Source of the DNA: JAGPCK01 sp041675505
GTDB taxonomy: Bacteria > Bacteroidota > Bacteroidia > UKL13-3
Direction of reading: 5' to 3'
Length of the DNA stretch: 64,000 nucleotides
NCBI GenBank assembly: GCA_041675505.1
Contig: JBAYTR010000002.1
Coordinates: forward strand, 248,001 to 312,000
Shown: positions 54,961-62,588 of the stretch, in pieces
How positions within the stretch are numbered: the stretch's first letter is position 1
Layout of the letters: the number at the start of each line of letters is the position of its first letter
Translations under genes and position numbers: made by a program
Notes under the pieces: model-generated
What the model was told of the DNA's origin: nothing
Databases searched by the model: none
What the model saw: the letters and a program-made list of their open reading frames with translations, nothing else

Positions 54961-54968
54961 CAAAAATA
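54961..54968 (-). promoter_or_regulatory. Candidate -7 element for GNAT-pdxJ
   Basis: On the reverse strand TATTTTTG matches TAnnTTTG exactly, with the GNAT ATG 24 bases downstream. The -33 position falls at the edge of the heptanucleotide array and lacks TTG. Confidence 0.4.
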
Positions 54969-54989
54969 TACTCGTTTCTTAAGCCCTTT

Positions 54990-55262
54990 ATCTTATCTCT
55001 TTCATCTCGTATCTCAAGTCTCGTATCTTTCTTCTCAAGTCTTTCTTCTTTTGTCTCGCCTCTCGTTTCTCTAATCTCGCATCTTTCTTCTCACATCTCA
55101 AGTCTCGCCTCTTTCCTCTCAAGTCTTTCTTCTTTTGTCTCGCTTCTCAAATCTCGTATCCTTCTTCTTCTATCTTTCATCTCGCATCTCGTATCTTATC
55201 TCTCGTATCTTTCTTCTCGTTTCTTTCCTCTCAAATCTTTCCTCTCAAATCTTTCTTCTAAC
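54990..55262. repeat. Heptanucleotide satellite, 39 units in exact phase
   Basis: Reading in steps of seven from 54990 gives 39 units without one insertion or deletion, nearly all fitting DTCTYNN or CTCTYNN: for example ATCTTTC, ATCTCGT, ATCTCAA, GTCTCGC, TTCTCAA, CTCTTTC. A higher-order 84-base (12-unit) period is visible: 55011-55059 and 55095-55143 agree at 46 of 49 bases. Pyrimidine-rich on the forward strand, so the transcript of the reverse strand would be A/G-rich. It fills the space between the helicase stop and the GNAT promoter. Seven is not a multiple of three and no start codon frames it, so it is not coding. Confidence 0.9.
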
Positions 55263-55267
55263 TCCTC

Positions 55268-56617
55268 TCACGCATCCTCCAACGCAGCAAAATTCCTCGC
55301 AAACCTTACCACCCGCTCATCAATAATACTATCACGCTGACGAATGGGTTCCCGCAACACCAAACCTTCCAGTGAACGGCAACGGCTCAAAGCTACATAC
55401 AATTGTCCGTGTGCAAATGTACCACCGGCTAAATCCACAATCATTTTATCAAACGTTAAACCCTGACTTTTATGAATGGTAATGGCCCAGGCCAACTTTA
55501 CCGGAAACTGTTTGAAACGACCTATGACTTCACTCTCCACTCTGCGTTTGGCAGCATCCCACGTGTAGCGCTTGTTCTCCCAGGTTTCTCGTTTCACCTC
55601 TTCAATGTCTCCGTCAGCCATACGCACTTTAATTACATCCTCATCCAATGCATGAACGGTAGCGATGGTTCCGTTTACCCAGCGGTTGCCCACATCATTT
55701 TTAATAAATATCACCTGTGCACCTTCTTTGAGCACCAGATGCAAATCAGTAGGTAAGTTTTTTTCGCTGAAGTCGCCTTCCACGGCTCCGCTATATATTT
55801 TTTCTTCGCCCGCCAATTTACTCAGTTCAAATTCATTGATACCTGAGGCCACCTGATTGCGTGTGGTGACAGTAATATACAAATTATCTTTATCCGGTTG
55901 AAAGTAGCGGTTAACCCGCTTGTTTAACTCCGCCAGTTCGTATTCATCGGCTCTGTTCAGACGTATAGCATCCAACAGTTTGATAAAATCAGGATCACTT
56001 TGGCGAAACACTTTGCGTAGTTCAATGCAGTGCATGTGTACATCTTCAAACACTTTCGCATCAAAGAAATAGTGGCTGCGGTAATGTTCGCTGAACAAGT
56101 AACGCTCCACTTCATTTTGTTGCACCACCGGCTCCAGTTGAAACAGGTCGCCAAAAAAGACCACCTGCTTACCCCCGAAAGGCAAATTGGGTTGGCCGCA
56201 ATTCAAGCGCAGTGTTTGGTCAATGGCATCAATCAAATCGGCCCGCAACATAGATACCTCGTCAATAATGAAACAATCTGTTTTGTGAATCATTTTGAAC
56301 TTGTTGCTGTGCTTGGGGAAAAGTTTTATTTCCTCATCTCCCGGTACAATGGGGCGAAAAGGCAGCAAAAAAAAGGAATGTACGGTTTGACCGCCAGCAT
56401 TTATGGCTGCTATACCTGTGGGAGCCAGCACCACACAGCGTTTGATGGTATTGGCCACAAAATGACGTAACAAAGTTGATTTACCTGTACCGGCTTTACC
56501 GGTAATAAATAAACACTCCGTAGTCTGTTCAATGGCCTCAAATGCTCTGCGCAGGTAAGCGTCTGACAAGTCAGGCGTTACGGTATTGTTGGGTTGATAT
56601 GATGGGGTTTCTTCCAC
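55268..56617 (-). CDS. Pif1-like DNA helicase, compact form
   Basis: 449 residues with a GTG start at 56617 (no ATG before the ATPase motif). Superfamily 1B helicase: Walker A ITGKAGTGKSTLL (residues 38-50), LAPTGIAAINAGGQTVHSFF (motif Ia), DCFIIDEVSML (Walker B), VVFFGDLFQLEPV, and near the C-terminus WAITIHKSQGLTFDKMIVDL with YVALSRCRSLEGLVL. It stops after the UvrD_C-type domain, without extra C-terminal domains that many Bacteroidota homologues have. It would unwind DNA 5' to 3', including G-quadruplex or forked substrates by analogy. Confidence 0.9.
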   Translation of the reverse strand: MEETPSYQPNNTVTPDLSDAYLRRAFEAIEQTTECLFITGKAGTGKSTLLRHFVANTIKRCVVLAPTGIAAINAGGQTVHSFFLLPFRPIVPGDEEIKLFPKHSNKFKMIHKTDCFIIDEVSMLRADLIDAIDQTLRLNCGQPNLPFGGKQVVFFGDLFQLEPVVQQNEVERYLFSEHYRSHYFFDAKVFEDVHMHCIELRKVFRQSDPDFIKLLDAIRLNRADEYELAELNKRVNRYFQPDKDNLYITVTTRNQVASGINEFELSKLAGEEKIYSGAVEGDFSEKNLPTDLHLVLKEGAQVIFIKNDVGNRWVNGTIATVHALDEDVIKVRMADGDIEEVKRETWENKRYTWDAAKRRVESEVIGRFKQFPVKLAWAITIHKSQGLTFDKMIVDLAGGTFAHGQLYVALSRCRSLEGLVLREPIRQRDSIIDERVVRFARNFAALEDA

Positions 56618-56668
56618 GTGTACGAATATCGGCAGGGAAGAGCGGATTAAAAAGTATGGAATTTTCTT
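56609..56668. repeat. Imperfect direct repeat, copy 1 (helicase start and upstream)
   Basis: TTCTTCCAC followed by TACGAATATCGGCAG and a further AT-rich stretch. A related copy lies at 57475-57533 on the other side of the orphan lipoprotein gene. The matching block covers the first three helicase codons (GTG GAA GAA) and about 50 bases upstream of them. Confidence 0.75.
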
Positions 56669-56677
56669 GCCGGTATG

Positions 56678-56810
56678 AGTATGTTCCTTGCTGAACGCTG
56701 ATTGTTGCTTTGCTTAAAATGTACGGCAGGATAAATATCCTGCATGAAAGTATTGCTTTGTTGAAGTATGTTCCTTGCTGAACGATGATTGTTGCTTTGT
56801 TTAATTGTAC
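56678..56810. repeat. 46-base direct repeat pair with palindrome between
   Basis: 56678-56724 and 56765-56810 are near-identical (AGTATGTTCCTTGCTGAACG then TGATTGTTGCTTTG in both), differing at three or four positions, with an 87-base period. Between them, GCAGGATA/TATCCTGC forms an 8-bp palindrome at 56726-56743. Located between the helicase gene and the orphan lipoprotein gene; no open frame is convincing here. Confidence 0.8.
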
Positions 56811-56820
56811 ACTACCCTAC

Positions 56821-57399
56821 TTAATCAAGATCAGTATTTTTAGGAAAAGGCAAAAGTTTACTGCTATATCTATGATCTTCCTTTTGAATTGTTTCCGTAA
56901 GAATTACATCATAAGACCCATCCTCATCCCCATCTAACATTGTGCCATCTAGCAAGTATAAAAGCTCAGCTTTAGAGTAAGCTTTAAGTATATTATGCTT
57001 AAGTTTATTAGAACAAATTGGGTAAATCACGCTCTTAATACTTCTAAAAGGATAGGGAGCTGAATTTGAAGTGAAAATTTTGCTATTGTTCAATCGGTCA
57101 TATTCAATTTTATTCACATATACGTCTACTATCCGTATCGATAGCTTTACCCATTTATATTGCTTAGCATTTTGATAGGGTTGATAATCTCTTGGACAGG
57201 GGATATCGCTTGGAAATGTATCTGTAATAGTAGGTTTTTCTTTAAGATAAATCAAAAAGTACCACCTTGGTGCATCTTCAATTGATTTTTCCCAACTGAC
57301 TTGATGGATACCTTTATAAATATCATTTTTACAACCATTAAATATTATTAAAAGTGGTAAGCTAGTAATAAGAAATAATTCAACGTTTATTCTTTTCAT
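56821..57399 (-). CDS. Orphan lipoprotein of unknown function
   Basis: 192 residues, not recognised. A lipoprotein signal peptide with lipobox FNGC (near residue 23) and a mixed alpha/beta body (PRWYFLIYLKEKPTITDTFP, KWVKLSIRIVDVYVNKIEYD, YLLDGTMLDGDEDGSYDVIL). The DNA is clearly more A+T-rich than the helicase and kinase genes on either side, and imperfect repeats flank it, so an inserted or duplicated segment is likely. No promoter was found. Confidence 0.7.
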   Translation of the reverse strand: MKRINVELFLITSLPLLIIFNGCKNDIYKGIHQVSWEKSIEDAPRWYFLIYLKEKPTITDTFPSDIPCPRDYQPYQNAKQYKWVKLSIRIVDVYVNKIEYDRLNNSKIFTSNSAPYPFRSIKSVIYPICSNKLKHNILKAYSKAELLYLLDGTMLDGDEDGSYDVILTETIQKEDHRYSSKLLPFPKNTDLD

Positions 57400-57474
57400 A
57401 GTTGATGTTTTCCTTAATTGATACTCGTTTGCAACAATTATCTTCTTTCTGATTTGCGTTTGTAACCCTTCCCT

Positions 57475-57533
57475 TCTTCCACATATACGAATATCGGCAG
57501 TGAAAAGCGAATTAAAAATGTTAAATTCTTTCT
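57475..57533. repeat. Imperfect direct repeat, copy 2 (remnant-like helicase start)
   Basis: Matches 56609-56668 at most positions over about 45 bases (TTCTTCCAC, TACGAATATCGGCAG, then AGCG-ATTAAAAA). On the reverse strand it again reads GTG GAA GAA but then meets a stop after 14 codons. It looks like the leftover of a duplicated helicase 5' end. Confidence 0.7.
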
Positions 57534-57556
57534 GTATTCAAAGTAAAACAAAAAAA

Positions 57557-59755
57557 CTATACCGCAACCGAGGCACTACCTCTTAAAGCACTCTGCAATT
57601 TTTCAAAGTCTAACGGTTTAAAAAGGTAGGCATCAAAATAAGTGGCATACTCTGTTCTGCTTTGTGCGGTGATATCGGCTGTTAAAGCAAATAAAGGTGT
57701 GCTGGTGTTTAGCGTAGTGGTGGTGCGTATGTGTTTAGCTGCTTCAAACCCATCCATAACCGGCATGTGCAAATCCATCAAAATAAAATCAAATGATTTT
57801 TGCTTGCTTAAATCCAGTGCTTCCTGTCCGTTTTTGGTCCACTCAGCCACCACTCCCCACCCTGATAATACCTTGCGCAAAACAAATGCATTGATGTCAT
57901 TATCCTCTGCCAATAAACACCGCTTACCTTGTAAAGCAGTTGCTGTACCTGCATCTTCCGCAAGTATAGAATGCGCTTTTGCCAAAGTGATTTCCACTGT
58001 AAACACCGTTCCCCGGTCGGGTGCAGGTTCAACTGTAATGGTTCCTCCGTTTAATTCAATCAATTTTTTAACTATGGCTAAACCCAGCCCTGCGCCTTCT
58101 TCTCCTTTGGTGGTTACTGCATCGGGCAATACAAATGTGGTAAACAAATTTTCCATTTGCTGCGCTGAAAGCCCTTGCCCGCTATCTGTCACCTTCAATC
58201 TAAATGTGTCGTGTGTAGCAGTTCCGGATAGTCTCTCAGCGCTAAGCTGTATGCTTCCCTGCTCGGTATATTTAATGGCATTGGAAAGCAGATTGTCCAT
58301 AACGGCCGTGAGTTTTGCCTCATCGGCCAGGTAATCGTCTTTTGCTGTACCGGTGTTATCTGTTAAGGTAAGTTGCAACTGTTTTGCTTTCGCATCATCA
58401 GCATACCGCTCCACAATACGCTGCAACCATTGTTGCATATTCAGGCGGCTCAACTCCAAATGATTTTTTCCTGAGTCCAAATCTGTAAAATACAGAATAT
58501 TGGAAATAATGTGCTTTAAACGTTCGGCTGAAACCTGTAGGGATTGAAGCATCTGCTGCTCTTCTGTCCCTACTTTGCTTTGAAGCATTTGTGCAATGGA
58601 CAGTACTCCGTTAAGGGGTGTTCTCAACTCATGGCTCACTGCCGAAAGAAAATCCTGCCTCACTTTAGCTACGTTTTCAGCTAGGTCTTTTTTAGCGGTA
58701 AGTTCTGCCTTTTCTTTCTCTGCTTTGGCTTCTTCCATTTGTTTGATGAGGGCATAACTTTCAATTACCTGAAGGGTTTGTGTATTGATAACTGACTCCT
58801 TTTCTTTCAGGTATTGCTCCAGGTAGTACAAGGCCAGCTCAGCATTTTGATTCAGTTTAAAAATTTGATACAGGTGGAAATTGCACTTGAACTTGATGAT
58901 AACAATGTTGTGTGCTGTACTGAATTCAATTCCTTTCTTAAGTACTTGTATTGCCTCATCCAATCTGTTCATGGCAATGTACAGGCAGCCCAGTTTATGG
59001 TAAGCCATGCCCATGCCCAACTTTTCACCTACCTGCTCATGAATATCCATGGCTGCTTTAAAGTCTGCTTCAGCAGCTGCATACTCGCCTTTATGGGTAT
59101 AAACTTTCGCCCTTCCGTACAAGGCAAAAGCCAAGCCTCTTATATCTCCAGTTTTTTGCTTTAACTCAATGGACCGCTCAATGATACGTGTGGCCTCGTC
59201 TATTTTATTTTCTTTGATGTAAATACCTGAAAGCGGATTGTAGGCATTTGATTTTAGATTCAGGTCGCCCACCTGTTTAGCGGCCTCAATAGCCTGCTCA
59301 TAGGATTGGATGGCACTCTTGTAATCGCCAAAATACTCGTAAATGGTACCCAGTGATTTTTCTACTCTCGACAGGTTATGGTAGTCATTAAACTTAAGGT
59401 AGATGTAGCGGCAATCAATTAAATAAACCAGCCCCAAATGGTAGTTATCGGTTTTGTAATATACCCCGGCAATGTTGTACTTCGCATCTGCCACGCCTTT
59501 GGTATCGCCCAGCTCCTCGTAGTACACAATGGCTTCGTTCGCTTTATTCACCGACTCCTCGTACTCGCCCTTAATCATGCAAAACAAGGAGAGCAGGCTC
59601 AGGCTTTTGGCTACCAATGCCGTATCGTTCATGCTACGACTTTGCTCCAACGCCTGCCGGGCCAGCTGTATGCTATGATTCAGGTCATTGATTCGGCTGG
59701 TGTAAGCTTCATCAAGAACGGCAATAATATCATCACGACTGCGCAGGGAATCCAT
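57557..59755 (-). CDS. TPR hybrid sensor histidine kinase / response regulator
   Basis: 732 residues from the ATG at 59755 (MDSLRSRDDIIAVLDEAYTS); the frame extends 50 codons upstream through the atpC terminator and is rejected there. Cytosolic: no signal peptide or membrane span. TPR repeats (about 20-340), a coiled coil (about 345-378), HisKA with SAVSHELRTPLNGVLS (His near 375), HATPase with NAIKYTEQG and GAGLGLAIVKKL, and a receiver domain (about 615-730) with ILMDLHMPVMDGF (Asp near 661). Phosphotransfer within one protein; the output partner is not adjacent. Confidence 0.92.
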   Translation of the reverse strand: MDSLRSRDDIIAVLDEAYTSRINDLNHSIQLARQALEQSRSMNDTALVAKSLSLLSLFCMIKGEYEESVNKANEAIVYYEELGDTKGVADAKYNIAGVYYKTDNYHLGLVYLIDCRYIYLKFNDYHNLSRVEKSLGTIYEYFGDYKSAIQSYEQAIEAAKQVGDLNLKSNAYNPLSGIYIKENKIDEATRIIERSIELKQKTGDIRGLAFALYGRAKVYTHKGEYAAAEADFKAAMDIHEQVGEKLGMGMAYHKLGCLYIAMNRLDEAIQVLKKGIEFSTAHNIVIIKFKCNFHLYQIFKLNQNAELALYYLEQYLKEKESVINTQTLQVIESYALIKQMEEAKAEKEKAELTAKKDLAENVAKVRQDFLSAVSHELRTPLNGVLSIAQMLQSKVGTEEQQMLQSLQVSAERLKHIISNILYFTDLDSGKNHLELSRLNMQQWLQRIVERYADDAKAKQLQLTLTDNTGTAKDDYLADEAKLTAVMDNLLSNAIKYTEQGSIQLSAERLSGTATHDTFRLKVTDSGQGLSAQQMENLFTTFVLPDAVTTKGEEGAGLGLAIVKKLIELNGGTITVEPAPDRGTVFTVEITLAKAHSILAEDAGTATALQGKRCLLAEDNDINAFVLRKVLSGWGVVAEWTKNGQEALDLSKQKSFDFILMDLHMPVMDGFEAAKHIRTTTTLNTSTPLFALTADITAQSRTEYATYFDAYLFKPLDFEKLQSALRGSASVAV

Positions 59756-59851
59756 TTGTTTTTTAGTAAAGTAGTTAAACAAATGTAACCGGTGAGTTGG
59801 AGTAATAAAAAAAATACACCGAAGGATAAGGCCATTCCATCTATTCCAAAC

Positions 59852-59886
59852 AAAAAAAGGATGAAACCTGAAGTTCCATCCCTTTT
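59852..59886 (-). terminator. Intrinsic terminator after atpC
   Basis: On the reverse strand GGGATGGAAC and GGTTTCATCC form a stem with one mismatch around TTCA, followed by seven T residues. It separates atpDC from the kinase gene. Confidence 0.65.
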
Positions 59887-59910
59887 CGTTATACAACTGC
59901 CGCAAAAAAA

Positions 59911-60141
59911 CTACGCCAGCACCACTATTTTGTTTTTGGTTACTTCCACTACTCCGCCTTTAATGGCAAAATTTTGGTCGCCCTCAGCACTTCTAACACG
60001 AATGTTACCGGCATTTAAGCTGGAAACCAAGGGTGCGTGGTTGTTGAGTACTTCAAACTGGCCCAGTGAACCCGGTAGTTTTACCGAGGTAGCCTCGCCT
60101 GAAAAAAGTACTTTATCCGGTGTTAAAATATCTACTTGCAT
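59911..60141 (-). CDS. atpC: ATP synthase F1 epsilon subunit, short form
   Basis: 76 residues, only the N-terminal beta-sandwich: MQVDILTPDKVLFSGEATSV, FEVLNNHAPLVSSL and VEVTKNKIVVLA. The inhibitory C-terminal helices found in proteobacterial AtpC are absent, as is usual in Bacteroidota. It couples rotation between the gamma shaft and the c-ring. It follows atpD by 86 bases in the same direction. Confidence 0.92.
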   Translation of the reverse strand: MQVDILTPDKVLFSGEATSVKLPGSLGQFEVLNNHAPLVSSLNAGNIRVRSAEGDQNFAIKGGVVEVTKNKIVVLA

Positions 60142-60227
60142 GATTTTTAATTTAATGACCGGAGAGTAGAGAAAGTAAACTGACTTGCAATTTTTCCTTC
60201 CGACTAATCTGACGGCTATAATTTTTA

Positions 60228-61736
60228 TTACTTCGCTTCAGCTAAAATTTTCTCTCCTTTAGCTACAGCCTGCTCGATAGTACCTACCAGGTTGAAAGAA
60301 GCCTCAGGTAAATAATCGTAGTTACCATCCATAATAGCGTTAAAGCCTTTGATGGTTTCTTCGATTGGCACCAACTCTCCTTTTAATCCGGTAAACTGCT
60401 CGGCCACGTGGAAAGGCTGAGAAAGGAAACGCTGTACACGTCTTGCTCTGGCTACGGTGAGTTTGTCATCTTCACTCAACTCGTCCATACCCAAAATGGC
60501 AATAATATCCTGCAATTCTTTGTAGCGTTGTAAAATCATTTTTACGCGTTGAGCACAGTTGTAGTGTGCATCACCCAAAATAGCCGGAGTAAGGATACGT
60601 GAAGTAGAATCCAATGGATCTACCGCAGGGTAAATACCTAGCTCAGCAATTTTACGGCTCAATACTGTGGTGGCATCCAAGTGAGCAAAAGTAGTAGCCG
60701 GAGCCGGGTCAGTCAAGTCATCCGCAGGTACGTAAACGGCCTGTACAGAAGTGATAGAACCGCGCTTGGTTGATGTGATACGCTCTTGCATGGTTCCCAT
60801 CTCTGAAGCTAGCGTTGGTTGGTAACCTACCGCTGAAGGCATACGACCTAAAAGGGCCGATACTTCAGAACCCGCCTGTGTAAAACGGAAAATGTTATCA
60901 ATAAAGAACAGGATATCACGTCCGCCTGATTGCTCATTTCCATCGCGGTAATACTCCGCGATAGATAAACCTGAAAGGGCCACACGTGCACGGGCACCCG
61001 GAGGTTCGTTCATCTGACCGAACACAAAGGTTGCCTGAGATTTTGCCAGTTCATTGTAATCCACTTTTGACAAATCCCATTTGCCTTCTTCCATGGCGTG
61101 GACGAATTCTTTACCATATTTAATAATACCTGATTCAATCATTTCGCGCAGCAGGTCATTTCCCTCACGGGTACGTTCCCCTACTCCGGCAAATACTGAT
61201 AAACCATCGTATGCTTTTGCAATGTTGTTGATTAACTCCTGAATCAATACGGTTTTACCTACACCCGCACCACCAAACAAACCGATTTTACCACCTTTAG
61301 AGTATGGCTCAATCAGGTCAATTACTTTAATACCGGTATAAAGAACCTCTGCTTTTGTAGAAAGGTCTTCAAATCTTGGAGCCGATTGGTGAATAGAACG
61401 ACCAACTTTTACGTCAACCTCTTTTAAACCGTCAATAGGCTCACCTACCACATTAAACAAACGGCCTTTGATTTCTTCAGTAGCCGGCATTTGAATGGGT
61501 GCACCGCTGTCAACTACCTCAGTACCGCGAACGAGACCGTCTGTAGAATCCATGGAGATGGCACGGATGATGTTTTCTCCCAAGTGTTGCTGGCACTCCA
61601 GCACCAGTCTTGTTCCGTCAGGACGCTTAACGTACAGTGCGTCATAAATTTTTGGAAGTTTAACGCCTTCTCCTGAGAAGCTGACGTCAACAACCGGCCC
61701 GATTACCTGAGCTATCTTTCCGATATTATTTGACAT
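60228..61736 (-). CDS. atpD: ATP synthase F1 beta subunit
   Basis: 502 residues from the ATG at 61736 (MSNNIGKIAQVIGPVVDVSF); the frame runs up to a TTG at 61784 but the ATG matches the family. Walker A GGAGVGKTVLI near residue 153, GERTREGNDLL, ALSGLSIAEYYRD, FIDNIFRFTQAGSEVSALLG and the catalytic-site block LGIYPAVDPLDSTSR are intact. Beta subunits hold the three catalytic sites of F1. Only atpD and atpC are here; the remaining subunit genes are elsewhere, as in other Bacteroidota. Confidence 0.97.
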   Translation of the reverse strand: MSNNIGKIAQVIGPVVDVSFSGEGVKLPKIYDALYVKRPDGTRLVLECQQHLGENIIRAISMDSTDGLVRGTEVVDSGAPIQMPATEEIKGRLFNVVGEPIDGLKEVDVKVGRSIHQSAPRFEDLSTKAEVLYTGIKVIDLIEPYSKGGKIGLFGGAGVGKTVLIQELINNIAKAYDGLSVFAGVGERTREGNDLLREMIESGIIKYGKEFVHAMEEGKWDLSKVDYNELAKSQATFVFGQMNEPPGARARVALSGLSIAEYYRDGNEQSGGRDILFFIDNIFRFTQAGSEVSALLGRMPSAVGYQPTLASEMGTMQERITSTKRGSITSVQAVYVPADDLTDPAPATTFAHLDATTVLSRKIAELGIYPAVDPLDSTSRILTPAILGDAHYNCAQRVKMILQRYKELQDIIAILGMDELSEDDKLTVARARRVQRFLSQPFHVAEQFTGLKGELVPIEETIKGFNAIMDGNYDYLPEASFNLVGTIEQAVAKGEKILAEAK

Positions 61737-61781
61737 AAATGATTGTAGATTTGATAAATAGTGTGTTCTAAAAAATCGCTG

Positions 61782-61789
61782 CAAAATTA
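61782..61789 (-). promoter_or_regulatory. Candidate -7 element for atpDC
   Basis: On the reverse strand TAATTTTG matches TAnnTTTG exactly, with TTT (for TTG) at the -33 position 19 bases away. The leader before the ATG would be about 40 bases. Confidence 0.5.
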
Positions 61790-61855
61790 CGTTTTTCGTA
61801 CATATAAAAAATAAATCCTTGCAAATAGGCCTACCTTTTTTTCAACATCCTAAAA

Positions 61856-62455
61856 ATGAAGCTGAAAACTGAGTTTTACGTACGTACCGATGTGGTACAA
61901 ATAGCCCGTGAACTGCTGGGCAAAGTACTGGTTACAAGCATTGAAGGTCAATTGTGCGAGGCCATAATCACCGAAACAGAGGCTTATGCCGGAGTTACAG
62001 ATAAAGCCAGCCATGCCTACGGAGGACGTTTAACCACACGTACCCGCCCCATGTATTTGCGGGGAGGGCATGCTTATGTGTACCTCTGCTACGGAATACA
62101 CCATTTGTTCAATGTGGTAACCAATATAGAAGGGGTTCCTGATGCAGTATTAATCAGAGGAGTAGAACCTATTTCAGGCATACCTCTGATGATGAAAAGA
62201 CGGGGGCACCAAGAATTGAAACCTGCTCTCACTCAGGGACCCGGTGCTCTGTCTGTAGCCATGGGCATTCAAACAATCCATAGCGGCATACCACTCACCA
62301 ATAAAGTCATATGGATAGATGATGCGGGACAGACAATACCTGAGCAAGACATCGTGGCCTCACCCAGAGTTGGCGTAGCCTATGCAGCTGAAGATGCGCT
62401 GAGACCTTACAGATTCAGGATAAAAGGTAACATGTGGGTGAGTAAAGCCAAATAA
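61856..62455 (+). CDS. mpg: DNA-3-methyladenine glycosylase (AAG/MPG type)
   Basis: 199 residues. LARELLGKVLVTSIEGQLCE, ITETEAYAGVTDKASHAYGG (catalytic Glu), RPMYLRGGHAYVYLCYGIHH and FNVVTNIEGVPDAVLIRGVEP, then LTQGPGALSVAMGI are the blocks of the alkyladenine glycosylase family. It excises 3-methyladenine and hypoxanthine from DNA in base-excision repair. Divergent from atpD; standalone gene. Confidence 0.94.
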   Translation: MKLKTEFYVRTDVVQIARELLGKVLVTSIEGQLCEAIITETEAYAGVTDKASHAYGGRLTTRTRPMYLRGGHAYVYLCYGIHHLFNVVTNIEGVPDAVLIRGVEPISGIPLMMKRRGHQELKPALTQGPGALSVAMGIQTIHSGIPLTNKVIWIDDAGQTIPEQDIVASPRVGVAYAAEDALRPYRFRIKGNMWVSKAK

Positions 62456-62544
62456 ATCAAACCTGACCAAACTGTATTCTTCACTCTCACGCCTGATGAG
62501 GTTTTATCTTACCTCAAAAATCAGATATACCTGATTATAAATTG

Positions 62545-62552
62545 TAAATTTG
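62545..62552 (+). promoter_or_regulatory. Candidate -7 element for the PAS histidine kinase
   Basis: TAAATTTG matches TAnnTTTG exactly, 36 bases before the ATG. Just upstream AATCAG (62519-62524) and CTGATT (62531-62536) form an inverted repeat that could be an operator. No TTG at -33. Confidence 0.45.
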
Positions 62553-62588
62553 CACCCTGTAAAAAATGACCAGCCAAATCGCCCTACT

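Noticed and set aside
54990..55262. CRISPR array
   Set aside because: Units are 7 bases with no spacers, and no cas genes lie nearby.
54616..55326. Open frames running through the pyrimidine-rich satellite
   Set aside because: They arise because xTCTYnn units rarely make stop codons; a 7-base period shifts frame each unit, and no start or family motif supports them.
56609..57533. Insertion sequence
   Set aside because: Repeats flank the segment but there is no transposase, no terminal inverted repeat pair and the enclosed gene is a lipoprotein.
59756..59905. Fifty-codon N-terminal extension of the hybrid kinase
   Set aside because: It would pass through the atpC terminator hairpin and adds residues unlike TPR kinases; the ATG at 59755 fits.
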